Source: Comamonas testosteroni ATCC 11996
GTDB taxonomy: Bacteria; Pseudomonadota; Gammaproteobacteria; Burkholderiales; Burkholderiaceae_C
Length of the DNA stretch: 42,936 bases
Direction of reading: 5' to 3'
Assembly: GCF_000241525.1 (NCBI RefSeq)
Contig: NZ_AHIL01000024.1
Location: 1-42,936 of the forward strand
The position numbers were made by a program, and so were the translations under genes. The notes beneath the pieces were generated by a model that was not told the origin of the DNA, ran no database searches, and was given only the letters and a program-made list of their open reading frames with translations. Of this stretch, positions 34,094 through 42,824 are shown one piece after another (position 1 is the stretch's first letter; the number at the start of each line of letters is the position of its first letter).

Positions 34094-34786
34094 ATGAACG
34101 AACAAGTCACCACACTGGGCTCTGCGGGCTACGGTGTCTCGCAGCAAGAGCGCAACCGTGTCTTGCGCAATACCTACTGGCTGCTGGCACTCAGCCTGAT
34201 CCCCACCGTGCTGGGCGCTTGGCTGGGCGTAGCCACTGGCATGACTCGCGCGCTGACGGGCGGCGTGGGCCTGATCGTGTTCATGGTCGGTGCCTTCGGC
34301 TTCATGTTCGCGATCGAGAAGACCAAGCACAGCGCCGCTGGCGTGCCCGTGCTGCTGGCCTTCACCTTCTTCATGGGCCTGATGCTCTCGCGCCTGATCG
34401 GCATGATTCTGGGCTTCTCCAACGGCACCCAGCTGATCATGACGGCCTTTGCCGGTACCGCTGGCGTGTTCTTCGTGATGGCCATGCTGGCCACCGTGAT
34501 CAAGCGCGACCTGTCGGGCATGGGCAAGTTCCTGTTCGTGGGCGCCCTGGTGCTGATGGTAGGCGCCATCATCAATGTCTTCGTGGGCTCCACTGCAGGC
34601 ATGATGGCCATCTCCATGCTGGCCATCGGCATCTTCTCCGCCTACATGCTGTATGACCTCAAGCAGATCATCGACGGCGGCGAGACCAACTACATCAGCG
34701 CCACCCTGGCCCTGTATCTGGACCTGTTCAACGTGTTCCAGAGCCTGCTGGCCCTGCTGGGCATCATGGGCGGCGACCGCGACTAA
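34094..34786 (+). CDS. Bax inhibitor-1 family membrane protein (YccA/YbhL-like)
   Basis: A 230-residue inner-membrane protein with seven hydrophobic helices. It carries BI-1 family traits such as RNTYWLLALSLIPTVLGAWL near the start, an acidic last loop and the ending NVFQSLLALLGIMGGDRD. YccA modulates the FtsH protease in E. coli, while other members leak calcium or protons; which applies is unknown. It has an upstream GAAGGAGG-like site (GAAGGAGGAATGGCTAC before the ATG) and its own terminator. Confidence 0.93.
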   Translation: MNEQVTTLGSAGYGVSQQERNRVLRNTYWLLALSLIPTVLGAWLGVATGMTRALTGGVGLIVFMVGAFGFMFAIEKTKHSAAGVPVLLAFTFFMGLMLSRLIGMILGFSNGTQLIMTAFAGTAGVFFVMAMLATVIKRDLSGMGKFLFVGALVLMVGAIINVFVGSTAGMMAISMLAIGIFSAYMLYDLKQIIDGGETNYISATLALYLDLFNVFQSLLALLGIMGGDRD

Positions 34787-34805
34787 GTCTCGCTACCGCT
34801 CAGTC

Positions 34806-34834
34806 AAAAAGGAGTGCCTTGCGCACTCCTTTTT
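34806..34834 (+). terminator. Terminator of the BI-1 family gene
   Basis: A perfect 12-bp stem AAAAAGGAGTGC/GCACTCCTTTTT around CTTGC. Confidence 0.9.
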
Positions 34835-34931
34835 GTTTGCAGTAACCTTGACGCGCAACGCGGTCATCGCATCGATGGATATTTCAGCCATGGACTAAAT
34901 TTCCGGCTGCCGCTGCCGATAAGCAGACAAG

Positions 34932-35285
34932 ATGAAGCCAAACCACCTTCCCCGCGCACTTGCCATTGCCCTGCTGCCTCTGGTACTGGCAGGCTGCAAG
35001 ATTGAAGACATTCCGGGCCTGGGTCCAGACCCACGCACCGTGGCGCGCGAATCCGAAGCCAAGGCCATTGGCGGCGCCTGCCGGCATGCCATGCGCGGAC
35101 TGGAGGACTGCTACGTCCTCAACCCCAAGGCACCCAAGGCGCTGGTGTTTGCGGGCTGGAAGGACATGGATGAATACATGCGCTCCAACAAGATCGAAGG
35201 CGTGCCTTCCGTACTGGGTCAGAGCGCAGCCGAAAAACGCAGCACTTCGGAGCCCGAAAGCAGCGCCAGTCGCAACCGCAGCTGA
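34932..35285 (+). CDS. Putative lipoprotein of unknown function
   Basis: A 117-residue protein with a lipoprotein signal peptide (MKPNHLPRALAIALLPLVLA followed by GC; lipobox LAGC, acylated Cys22). The mature part has two further cysteines (ACRHAM and DCYVLN) that could form a disulfide, a conserved-looking block LVFAGWKDMDEYMRSNKIEG and a Ser/Glu-rich tail. I know of similar unnamed betaproteobacterial proteins but no function. It is a single gene with its own terminator. Confidence 0.8.
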   Translation: MKPNHLPRALAIALLPLVLAGCKIEDIPGLGPDPRTVARESEAKAIGGACRHAMRGLEDCYVLNPKAPKALVFAGWKDMDEYMRSNKIEGVPSVLGQSAAEKRSTSEPESSASRNRS

Positions 35286-35345
35286 AATCGCTTGCGCCTG
35301 GCCCGGATCATGAGTTCCGGGCCAGTGCCTGCCAACGCCCGCACA

Positions 35346-35375
35346 GGCCGTAGCAACACTGCTACGGCCTTTTTT
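35346..35375 (+). terminator. Terminator of the lipoprotein gene
   Basis: A perfect 10-bp stem GGCCGTAGCA/TGCTACGGCC with ACAC loop and a T6 tail. Confidence 0.92.
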
Positions 35376-35440
35376 ATGCTCAGCATCTCTCACGCCAAGC
35401 CTTTCGGATGTCATATTTCCTCTGCGGACTTTGAATACAA

Positions 35441-35459
35441 ACAATTCTCATTTATATTC
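35441..35459. promoter_or_regulatory. Fur-box-like sequence upstream of the DUF2325-sodA-ZIP operon
   Basis: ACAATTCTCATTTATATTC contains the same ATTCTCATTTATA as the site before bfd. It lies 89 bp before the DUF2325 start. Confidence 0.55.
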
Positions 35460-35547
35460 ATGAAATATAAATTCCATTCTTAGCCGCACATACGCGCATC
35501 CCAGCGACGAGTTCTGTTGTGCTCTCAACCATGGGGACAAGACTGCC

Positions 35548-36096
35548 GTGCCAGATGATGACTTCAACCAAATACGCCTTGAGCATGAGGCCCTCATGCT
35601 GACCTATATGGAAGTGCAGACCCGCTGCACGGCCCAGATGCAATCGCTGGCACGGGAAGTCGAAGCACTCGAGCAGCAGCTCGTACAGCTCAGGGCCAAG
35701 GTCATTGTCCGCGACAGCGCTCTGGCCTGGGAACGTGAACAGCGCAACGCCCTGGCCCAGGCAATGGCACTGAATCTGCTGCAGCAAGAACCTCAAGCTG
35801 CAACTGAACAGACAACGTCCGGCGTCGACTGGCCACTGGTTGAGGCTGCCGACAGCCAGGCCCTGGCCGAGCAGCAGTTGCTGGAAGACAGCCTGCACGC
35901 CGCCGACCTGGTGATTTGCCAGACAGGTTGCATCAGCGACGGAGCCTACTGGCGCGTGAAGGATCACTGCAAGCGCACCGGCAAGACCTGCCTGCTGGTG
36001 GATCAGCCGACCGCCTTGCGGGTGGTTCGCATTCATCCATCGGGAGAGGACGGAAAAGTCGTGGCAGCCCAAGCCTGCATCGAAGGAGCCTCATGA
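35548..36096 (+). CDS. DUF2325 domain protein
   Basis: A 182-residue cytoplasmic protein with a GTG start. A coiled-coil N-terminal half (about 10-80) is followed by a DUF2325 domain (about 115-165) with DLVICQTGCISDGAYWRVKD and KRTGKTCLLVDQP; the Cys residues may bind metal. DUF2325 proteins often lie beside sodA or iron-response genes in Pseudomonas and Burkholderiales. First gene of the operon, overlapping the next gene as ATGA, and preceded by a Fur-box-like sequence. Confidence 0.87.
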   Translation: MPDDDFNQIRLEHEALMLTYMEVQTRCTAQMQSLAREVEALEQQLVQLRAKVIVRDSALAWEREQRNALAQAMALNLLQQEPQAATEQTTSGVDWPLVEAADSQALAEQQLLEDSLHAADLVICQTGCISDGAYWRVKDHCKRTGKTCLLVDQPTALRVVRIHPSGEDGKVVAAQACIEGAS

Positions 36097-36608
36097 GAGT
36101 CCACACGACAAACGCCTCGGCAGCTGATTTGCTGTCCGCCTGGAAGCAGCAAACCCGCACGGCGCTGGCCGCAGCGCTGGAGCATCGCCATCTCTCAGCA
36201 CTTGAACACTACCGACATGCACAACAGCTTGGCTTGCAGTTGCTGGTCGCAGAGTCCGGCGACATTGCCGACGATGACCGCATCGCCGCTTTTGTCGTTG
36301 CCCACCTGAACCTGGCGGATGCCCTCGCCGAAGCAGATCGGGCGGGAGCAGCATTTGAATGCCTGCATGAGGCGCAACAAACCCTGATGCCATTTCTGCA
36401 GCAGGACTCCACCAGCCAGTCCCTGAACCTGGCGATATACCGCCATCTGCCGCAGCTTCTGGCTGCACGGGCCGAGCATGGTGCAGCAGGCCCCCACGCC
36501 GCCGCGGGCGTCTGTGCCTCGACATCCGCCCCCCTTCTCACTCACCCCGCCAGCAACAGGCACTCTCGCCTTGCCAGCTTCGAGCCTGTGCATTCATCAC
36601 TGCACTGA
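36093..36608 (+). CDS. Uncharacterised helical protein in the sodA operon
   Basis: A 171-residue, mostly helical protein. The first 120 residues form TPR-like or helical-hairpin repeats (LEHRHLSALEHYRHAQQLGL, then ADALAEADRAGAAFECLHEA); the last 40 are Ala/Ser/His-rich and probably disordered. It has no signal peptide. GAAGGAG precedes its ATG, which overlaps the DUF2325 stop. A similarly sized unknown gene stands before sodA in Pseudomonas, so the arrangement is conserved, but the function is unknown. Confidence 0.8.
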   Translation: MRVHTTNASAADLLSAWKQQTRTALAAALEHRHLSALEHYRHAQQLGLQLLVAESGDIADDDRIAAFVVAHLNLADALAEADRAGAAFECLHEAQQTLMPFLQQDSTSQSLNLAIYRHLPQLLAARAEHGAAGPHAAAGVCASTSAPLLTHPASNRHSRLASFEPVHSSLH

Positions 36609-36641
36609 CTTCCATCTCTCTCACTGCCAAGGCTTTTACTC

Positions 36642-37277
<636 letters not shown>

Positions 37278-37280
37278 ACC

Positions 37281-38198
37281 ATGGGCCCGGACGGACTGCA
37301 GAGTGCATCTTCAAGCCAATCGCCCCTGCCGCTCAGGACCAGGCTCGGGCTGCTGATCTCTGCGGCCGGCGCTCTGGTGCTGGCATCCATGGTCTGGAAG
37401 CAGCTGCAGACCAATCCCGCAGCACTGAATGCACTGCTGGGCGGCAGCGTGGCGGCGCTGGCAACGGCGCTGGGTGCTTTGCCGGTGCTGCTGACCCAAC
37501 ATCCGTCCGAGCGTACACAGGACACGCTGTTTGGCTTTGGCGCAGGAGTGATGCTGGCTGCCTGCGCCTTTTCATTGATCCTCCCCGGTCTGGAAGCCGC
37601 CAAGGCAGCGACCTCGCCCGCCAGCAGCGAATGGCTGGGCGGTGCCTTGATCGGCGCAGCCATCTTGCTCGGAGGTGCGGCCCTGCTGGTCATGGATCGC
37701 CTGCTGCCGCACGAGCACTTCATCAAAGGCCGTGAAGGCGCCGATGCCAAGCAGCTACGGCGCACCTGGCTGTTTGTCATTGCCATCACCCTGCACAATC
37801 TTCCAGAGGGCCTGGCCATAGGCGTGGGCTATGCCGCCAACGAGGGACTGCGTGCCAACTCTCTCACGCTGGGCATTGCCATACAGGATGTGCCCGAGGG
37901 CTTTGTCGTCGCTGCCTCTTTGCTGGCGGCCGGCTATACCCGAGGCTTTGCGGTAGTGCTGGGCGCTCTGACAGGGTTGATCGAGCCCCTGGGCGCCGTG
38001 ATCGGCGCCATCGTGGTCAGCAGCTCCACCATGCTGCTGCCCTGGGGTCTTGGCTTCGCCGCAGGCGCCATGCTGTTTGTCATCAGCCACGAGATCATTC
38101 CCGAATCGCATCGCAAGGGCCATGAAGCCTGGGCCACCACAGGGCTCATGCTGGGCTTTGTCTTGATGATGATTCTGGATACGTCCCTTGGCGGCTGA
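37281..38198 (+). CDS. ZIP-family metal transporter
   Basis: A 305-residue inner-membrane protein of the ZIP/GufA family with about eight helices. Metal-site motifs are HNLPEGLAIGVG in one helix and QDVPEGFVVA in the next, plus SHEIIPESHRKGHE. ZIP members import or exchange Zn, Mn or Fe. Placement 3 nt after sodA suggests manganese supply to MnSOD; zinc is the alternative. Its stop codon lies inside a hairpin that probably ends transcription. Confidence 0.92.
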   Translation: MGPDGLQSASSSQSPLPLRTRLGLLISAAGALVLASMVWKQLQTNPAALNALLGGSVAALATALGALPVLLTQHPSERTQDTLFGFGAGVMLAACAFSLILPGLEAAKAATSPASSEWLGGALIGAAILLGGAALLVMDRLLPHEHFIKGREGADAKQLRRTWLFVIAITLHNLPEGLAIGVGYAANEGLRANSLTLGIAIQDVPEGFVVAASLLAAGYTRGFAVVLGALTGLIEPLGAVIGAIVVSSSTMLLPWGLGFAAGAMLFVISHEIIPESHRKGHEAWATTGLMLGFVLMMILDTSLGG

Positions 38199-38223
38199 AC
38201 TGCGCCGCGTAGGCGCAGTTCAG
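38195..38223. terminator. Hairpin between the ZIP gene and rlmD (convergent)
   Basis: A perfect 12-bp stem CTGAACTGCGCC/GGCGCAGTTCAG. There is no T run, so intrinsic termination is uncertain; it overlaps the ZIP stop codon. Confidence 0.55.
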
Positions 38224-38244
38224 GGCGTGCTCGCTTATCCTCGC

Positions 38245-39744
38245 TTATGCGCGCTCGAAAACGGCCATGGACTCCACATGCGCCGTATGCGGGAACATGT
38301 TCACCACACCCGCTGCCACACAGCGATACCCCGCCTGATGCACCAGCAATCCCGCATCGCGCGCCAGCGTGGCCGGGTTGCAGCTCACATAGACAATGCG
38401 CTTGGGGAACTGCCAGTTTTCCTGCCCCTCTGGCAGCGGCGGCAGCAAATCGGGCTGCTCTTCACTGGCCACACCGGTCTGCTTGGCGCCGATGCGGATC
38501 TGGTGAATATCGGCCAGTGCCTTGGACAGGGCAAACGCACCTTCACGCGGGGGATCGACCAGCCATTTGTCGGAGTTGCCGTCGGCAATCAGCATGGCAG
38601 GCGTCATCTCGAACAGATTGCGCGCCACGAAGCTGGTGGGAGCCAGCTTGTCGTCTTCGCTGCGCGTGGCATTGTTGCCAGCGTAGTTTTCGTGCGAGCG
38701 CTTGACCAGGGTTTCCGAACCTTCGATGCCCAGCACCTCGCGCGCCATGGTGGCGATCGGTAGCGTGAAATTTCCCAGGCCGCAGAACCAGTCGATGACG
38801 CGCTCGTCCTTTTTCGCATCGAGCAGGCGCAGCGAGCGGGTGACCAGCACGCGGTTGATATGCGGATTGACCTGGGTGAAATCGGTAGGCTTGAAAGGCA
38901 TGGTGATGCCAAAGTCCGGCAGACCATAGGACAGCTGTGTGCCGCCTTCTTCCATCAGGTGCACGGTATCGGGACCCTTGGGCTGCAGCCACCATTGCAC
39001 ATTCTGCGCGGCGGCGAAGTCGCGCAGGCGCTGCTTGTCGGCATCCGACAGAGGTTCCAGATGACGCAGCACCAGGGCGGTGACATGGTCGCCGCAAGCC
39101 ACTTCGATCTGAGGGCAGGTTTCGCGCGCATCCATGCTGGCGATCAGTGCGCGCATGGGCATGAGCATGGCATCCACATGGGGCGGCAAAATCTTGCAGA
39201 CCTCCATATCGGCGATGTAGCGGCTCTTGCGCTCGTGGAAGCCCACCAGCACCTTGCCCTTCTTGGCCACATAGCGCACCGACAGGCGCGAGCGGAAGCG
39301 ATAGCCCCATGCCGGTCCTTCGATGGGGCGCAGCAGCGTCTCGGGCTTGACCTTGGCCAGATGCCAGAGGTTGTCCTCCAGCACACGCTGCTTGATGGCG
39401 ACCTGGGCCGCCACATGCAGATGCTGCATCTTGCAGCCACCGCAGGCCCCGGCGTGCAGCCCGAAATTAGGGCAGCCGGGCGTCACGCGCTGCGAGGATT
39501 CGCGGTGGATTTCAGTCAGCGTGGCCGCTTCCCAGTTGTTCTTCTTGCGATGGGTATTGGCGCTGACGATTTCACCGGTCAGGGCGCCGTCGATGAAGAC
39601 CACCTTGCCATCGGGCTTTCGGGCTACGCCCTGGGCATCCATGTCCATGGACAGCACTTCCAGCCAGCCCTCGGGCAGCGCCGGGGCATCAGACGGGACT
39701 TCGGGCAGGTTTTCGGGAATTTTGTTGTCGCGGGATTCACTCAT
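38245..39744 (-). CDS. rlmD: 23S rRNA (uracil(1939)-C(5))-methyltransferase RlmD
   Basis: A SAM-dependent rRNA methyltransferase (499 aa). An N-terminal TRAM-like domain is followed by the 4Fe-4S cysteine cluster ([20 protein letters not shown]), the SAM motif [13 protein letters not shown], the DPPREG motif, the catalytic Cys in [13 protein letters not shown] and the C-terminal HVESMAVF. Between DPPREG and the catalytic Cys there are about 30 residues more than in E. coli RlmD (the [18 protein letters not shown] part). ATG 39744 is chosen because upstream residues have no family match. Confidence 0.94.
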   Translation of the reverse strand: MSESRDNKIPENLPEVPSDAPALPEGWLEVLSMDMDAQGVARKPDGKVVFIDGALTGEIVSANTHRKKNNWEAATLTEIHRESSQRVTPGCPNFGLHAGACGGCKMQHLHVAAQVAIKQRVLEDNLWHLAKVKPETLLRPIEGPAWGYRFRSRLSVRYVAKKGKVLVGFHERKSRYIADMEVCKILPPHVDAMLMPMRALIASMDARETCPQIEVACGDHVTALVLRHLEPLSDADKQRLRDFAAAQNVQWWLQPKGPDTVHLMEEGGTQLSYGLPDFGITMPFKPTDFTQVNPHINRVLVTRSLRLLDAKKDERVIDWFCGLGNFTLPIATMAREVLGIEGSETLVKRSHENYAGNNATRSEDDKLAPTSFVARNLFEMTPAMLIADGNSDKWLVDPPREGAFALSKALADIHQIRIGAKQTGVASEEQPDLLPPLPEGQENWQFPKRIVYVSCNPATLARDAGLLVHQAGYRCVAAGVVNMFPHTAHVESMAVFERA

Positions 39745-39895
39745 GGTGCCCGATTGTCTCAGGCCACCCCATACCCGAGAGCCGACCACGGCAAAAAACT
39801 GCATGGGCGCCCATGTCACGCGCCCAGCCGATCGGCCTTGCGCAAGGCAAATCAAGCCTCAAAGTGCCGCCGACGCTTGTCTGACAGCTATGCAA

Positions 39896-40207
39896 TCAGA
39901 AGCGTTGCTCTTCGCGCAGGCGGCGCTCGCGGTTGTTGCGCGCCGCGGCAATCTGGGCACGCTCGGCGATCAGGTTGACCTCGGTGGCGCAGTTGTACTC
40001 GTCGAGCGAGAAAAACATGCGCGCTCCGGGGGAGAGTTGCGACACCGTCTGGTGCAGAGGCAGGGATAGATCGACCGGAGCCACATTGGAGCGATAGATC
40101 AGCTCGTTATTGGGTGCATAGACAAAATAGCAGGCAGCCGATGCGACCTGGGCCCAAGCACAGGCCGACAGAACCAAGGCGGCACGCAAGACGGATGCAG
40201 CGGTCAT
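39896..40207 (-). CDS. Small secreted protein of unknown function
   Basis: A 103-residue protein with a Sec signal peptide (MTAASVLRAALVLSACAWAQ, cut near VASA-ACYF). The mature part starts CYFVYAPNNELIYRSNVAPV and has a second Cys (YNCATEV), then a charged Arg-rich C terminus. A lipoprotein cut at the earlier Cys (LSAC) is a less likely alternative. I recall similar unnamed proteins in Burkholderiales; no function is known to me. A ribosome site GGGAAGGGAGAG lies before the ATG. Confidence 0.8.
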   Translation of the reverse strand: MTAASVLRAALVLSACAWAQVASAACYFVYAPNNELIYRSNVAPVDLSLPLHQTVSQLSPGARMFFSLDEYNCATEVNLIAERAQIAAARNNRERRLREEQRF

Positions 40208-40289
40208 GAACTCTCCCTTCCCTGACGGGGCTCCATGCCCCTGTAATGCGGCTATTTTACGAGTAGTGACGCAGCGACCAGGTCGATGT

Positions 40290-40316
40290 GAAATTTCTTC
40301 ATTTCAAGAAAATTTC
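40290..40316. promoter_or_regulatory. Imperfect palindrome upstream of the GbsR-type regulator
   Basis: GAAATTTCTT and AAGAAAATTTC flank CATTTC. It shares the AAATTTCT/AGAAATTT theme with the perfect site at 40391-40414 and could be a second operator or part of a promoter. Confidence 0.35.
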
Positions 40317-40390
40317 TTCCCGCTCCAGCTCCCACGCGCAAAGCCTGCACAGACATCTTGCTGATCCAGCCCGGGCATTCTCATGAATTT

Positions 40391-40414
40391 AAATTTCTGT
40401 ATTGACAGAAATTT
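40391..40414. promoter_or_regulatory. Operator-like perfect palindrome before the GbsR-type regulator
   Basis: AAATTTCTGT-ATTG-ACAGAAATTT has perfect 10-bp arms and lies 23 bp before the regulator start. The inner part TTCTGT-N4-ACAGAA recurs at 41002-41017, so autoregulation is likely. Confidence 0.65.
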
Positions 40415-40437
40415 CAAGCAAGACCACACTTCGTTTC

Positions 40438-40989
40438 ATGCAACTGAGTCCTATCGCTGAACGCTTTGTGCACCACTGGGGAGATATGGGCAACGCCTGG
40501 GGCGTGAACCGCACGGTGGCACAAATTCATGCACTGCTGTTCTTTCATGGCCGTCCCCTCAATGCCGACGAAATCTGCGAAACCCTGGGTGCGGCACGCT
40601 CCAACGTCAGCAACAGCCTCAAGGAGCTGCTGAACTGGAACCTGATTCGCAGCAGCCGCAAGAGCGGTGACCGACGCGAGTATTTCGAGACCTCGGCGGA
40701 TGTCTGGGAGCTGCTGCGCACCATTGTGCGAGAGCGCAAGCAGCGTGAGTTCGACCCCACCAGCGCACTGCTGCGCGAACTGATTGCCCAGCCCGAATTC
40801 GAGCAGGAAACGCCCGATGCCCAGGATCGCGTGCACGAGACGCTGCGCCTCATGGATTCGCTGGGCATCTGGACCGACGAGATGCTGCGCCTGTCTCCGG
40901 CCACGCTGGACAAGATCCTGCGCCTTGGCGCCAGCGTCCAGCGCTTTGTCCGGGGCAAGGATGGCGGCCGGGAAAGCGGCAACGATTGA
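40438..40989 (+). CDS. GbsR/MarR-family transcriptional regulator
   Basis: A 183-residue winged-helix regulator. The GbsR-type N terminus (MQLSPIAERFVHHWGDMGNA) and the DNA-binding helices (LNADEICETLGAARSNVSNS, then LIRSSRKSGDRREYFE) are clear, with a helical C-terminal half. ATG 40438 is the first ATG; a TTG at 40402 lies inside the palindrome and is unlikely. First gene before an NDUFA9-like/DoxX-like/DUF2269 set; matching palindromes before itself and before the next gene suggest it controls both. Confidence 0.9.
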   Translation: MQLSPIAERFVHHWGDMGNAWGVNRTVAQIHALLFFHGRPLNADEICETLGAARSNVSNSLKELLNWNLIRSSRKSGDRREYFETSADVWELLRTIVRERKQREFDPTSALLRELIAQPEFEQETPDAQDRVHETLRLMDSLGIWTDEMLRLSPATLDKILRLGASVQRFVRGKDGGRESGND

Positions 40990-41001
40990 AGCCGAACTGA
41001 A

Positions 41002-41017
41002 TTCTGTCAAGGCAGAA
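41002..41017. promoter_or_regulatory. Second TTCTGT-N4-RCAGAA palindrome before the NDUFA9-like gene
   Basis: TTCTGT-CAAG-GCAGAA (one mismatch between arms) has the same arm and spacer lengths as the core of 40391-40414. It sits between the regulator stop and the ATG at 41037. Confidence 0.55.
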
Positions 41018-41036
41018 AATTGCAAAGGAGTAGCGT

Positions 41037-41921
41037 ATGCGAGTTCTGATCTGCGGCGGCACAGGCTTTCTGGGCCGACATATCGTGAATGCGCTGGCCC
41101 TGCTGGACCACGACCCCGTGGTACGCAGCCGCCACAGCCAGCCGCCTCTGGACTTCAGCGCCTGCACGACAGCCGAAGCGTGGCTTGAGCATCTGCATGG
41201 CATCGACGCCGTCGTCAACGCCGTCGGTGCTCTGCGCGACAAGCCCGGCCAGGACTTGCAGACCCTGCACTCTCTGGCTCCCATCGCGCTGTTTGATGCC
41301 TGCGCCCAGGCTGGCGTGCGCCGCGTGGTTCAGGTCTCGGCTCTGGGGGCCGGTCAGGGCGGCACCCAGTACGCGAGCACCAAGCGCGCGGCCGACGAAC
41401 ATCTGCTGGCGCTGGGCAGGCAAGCGCTGCTCAAGCCCGTTGTCGTGCGCCCCAGCATCATCTTTGGCGCGGGCGGCGCCAGCAGCCAGTTGTTTCTGAA
41501 TCTGGCCAGACTGCCCGTTTTGCTGCTGCCCGAGCTCATGCGAAGCAGCCAGATACAACCCGTGGCCGTGCGCGATCTCGCCGAAGTGCTCGCGCATATG
41601 GCGACATCGGACACCTGCGAGGGTATCGTCGAAATCGGCGGCCCCCAGCCGCTTTCGACAGAGGCCTTTATCGCCAGCCTGCGCGCTCAGATGGGTTACG
41701 GCCCGGCTTCGGTGCATGCCCTGCCAGACTGGATGAGCAAGGGCAGTGCCAGAGTCGGCGACCAGATACCAGCCCTGCCCTGGTGCAGCGAAACCATGGC
41801 CTTGCTGGAAAACGACAACGTCACCGATCCTCAGACCCTGGCCTCGCTGCTGGGGCGCGCCCCCGTGGCTCCGGATGCCATGCTGGCCACCTTGCCCAAG
41901 GAAGGCCGCCGCCATGCCTGA
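41037..41921 (+). CDS. NDUFA9-like NAD(P)-binding atypical short-chain dehydrogenase
   Basis: A 294-residue Rossmann-fold protein: GGTGFLGRHI at 7-16 binds NAD(P), followed by a catalytic-site-like YASTKRAADE in the position of YxxxK and the VVRPSIIFGAGGASSQLF segment found in complex I NDUFA9-like proteins and nucleoside-sugar epimerase relatives. Substrate unknown. AAAGGAG lies 6 nt before the ATG. It overlaps the next gene by 8 nt. Confidence 0.88.
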   Translation: MRVLICGGTGFLGRHIVNALALLDHDPVVRSRHSQPPLDFSACTTAEAWLEHLHGIDAVVNAVGALRDKPGQDLQTLHSLAPIALFDACAQAGVRRVVQVSALGAGQGGTQYASTKRAADEHLLALGRQALLKPVVVRPSIIFGAGGASSQLFLNLARLPVLLLPELMRSSQIQPVAVRDLAEVLAHMATSDTCEGIVEIGGPQPLSTEAFIASLRAQMGYGPASVHALPDWMSKGSARVGDQIPALPWCSETMALLENDNVTDPQTLASLLGRAPVAPDAMLATLPKEGRRHA

Positions 41922-42351
41922 GTTGCAAAACGGCAGCAGAACCAACCCTCAGCAGCAAGCTGCCAGATTCATGCACGCCAGTCTGGTCGTCGTCTGGCTG
42001 GGCACGGCTGTGGTCAGCGCGCTGGACTATCTCGGACTCTCGGGCCTCAACCACGAAGGTGCCCGCTTGCTGGACCAGGGCGGCATCGGCGATGCACGCT
42101 GGCAGGCACTGCTCATCTGGTCCGGCCTGCTGGCCGATCTGGCTCTGGGTCTGGCCTTGCTGCTGCGCCCCGGCCGCGCCATCTACCTGAGCGCCCTGCT
42201 GCTGATGACGGCCATGACCGTGATCGGCACGGCTCTTCAGCCCACGCTGTGGCTGCACCCTCTGGGTCCGCTGCTCAAGAACCTGCCCATCGCCGCCATG
42301 CTGTGGTTCTTGCTGCAAACAGACAGCTCGTCCAACAGGCTTGAATCATGA
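41914..42351 (+). CDS. DoxX-like four-helix membrane protein
   Basis: A 145-residue inner-membrane protein with four helices (about 23-42, 68-86, 92-112 and 119-138). The pattern resembles DoxX-like proteins, which often accompany NDUFA9-like SDR proteins. It starts inside the preceding gene and its stop overlaps the next start as ATGA, so translation is coupled. Function unknown. Confidence 0.8.
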   Translation: MPELQNGSRTNPQQQAARFMHASLVVVWLGTAVVSALDYLGLSGLNHEGARLLDQGGIGDARWQALLIWSGLLADLALGLALLLRPGRAIYLSALLLMTAMTVIGTALQPTLWLHPLGPLLKNLPIAAMLWFLLQTDSSSNRLES

Positions 42352-42824
42352 ATACCTATCTGCTGCTCAAGACACTGCATATCCTCTCCAGCGTGCTGCT
42401 GGTCGGCACCGGCCTCGGCTCGGCCTTCTATATGTTTTTCGCAAACCGCAGCGGCTCGGTCGCCGCCCAGGCCGTGGTCAGCCGCCTGGTGGTACGGGCT
42501 GACTGGTGGTTCACTACTCCCTGCGTCTTCATTCAACCGATCACGGGCATTGCCATGGCCCATCTGGCAGGCTGGCCGCTCACCACTCCCTGGCTCGCAC
42601 TTTCTCTGGGGCTGTATGCGCTGGCCGGCATCTGCTGGCTGCCCGTAGTCTGGTTGCAGATGCGCATGGCGGCCCTGGCCACTCAAGCCCACAGCCAGAG
42701 CCAGGCCTTGCCACCGCTTTTCCGGCAGTATCAGTTGCGCTGGGAAGCTCTGGGCTACCCCGCTTTTGTGGCCATGGCCGGCACCTACTATTTGATGGTG
42801 AACAAGCCGGCGCTCTGGGGCTGA
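42348..42824 (+). CDS. DUF2269 integral membrane protein
   Basis: A 158-residue membrane protein with four helices, beginning MNTYLLLKTLHILSSVLLVG, which is typical of DUF2269. A conserved-looking His11 in the first helix and the ending GYPAFVAMAGTYYLMVNKPA fit this family. Function unknown; an electron-transfer or quinone-related role is only a guess from the NDUFA9-like neighbour. Confidence 0.88.
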   Translation: MNTYLLLKTLHILSSVLLVGTGLGSAFYMFFANRSGSVAAQAVVSRLVVRADWWFTTPCVFIQPITGIAMAHLAGWPLTTPWLALSLGLYALAGICWLPVVWLQMRMAALATQAHSQSQALPPLFRQYQLRWEALGYPAFVAMAGTYYLMVNKPALWG

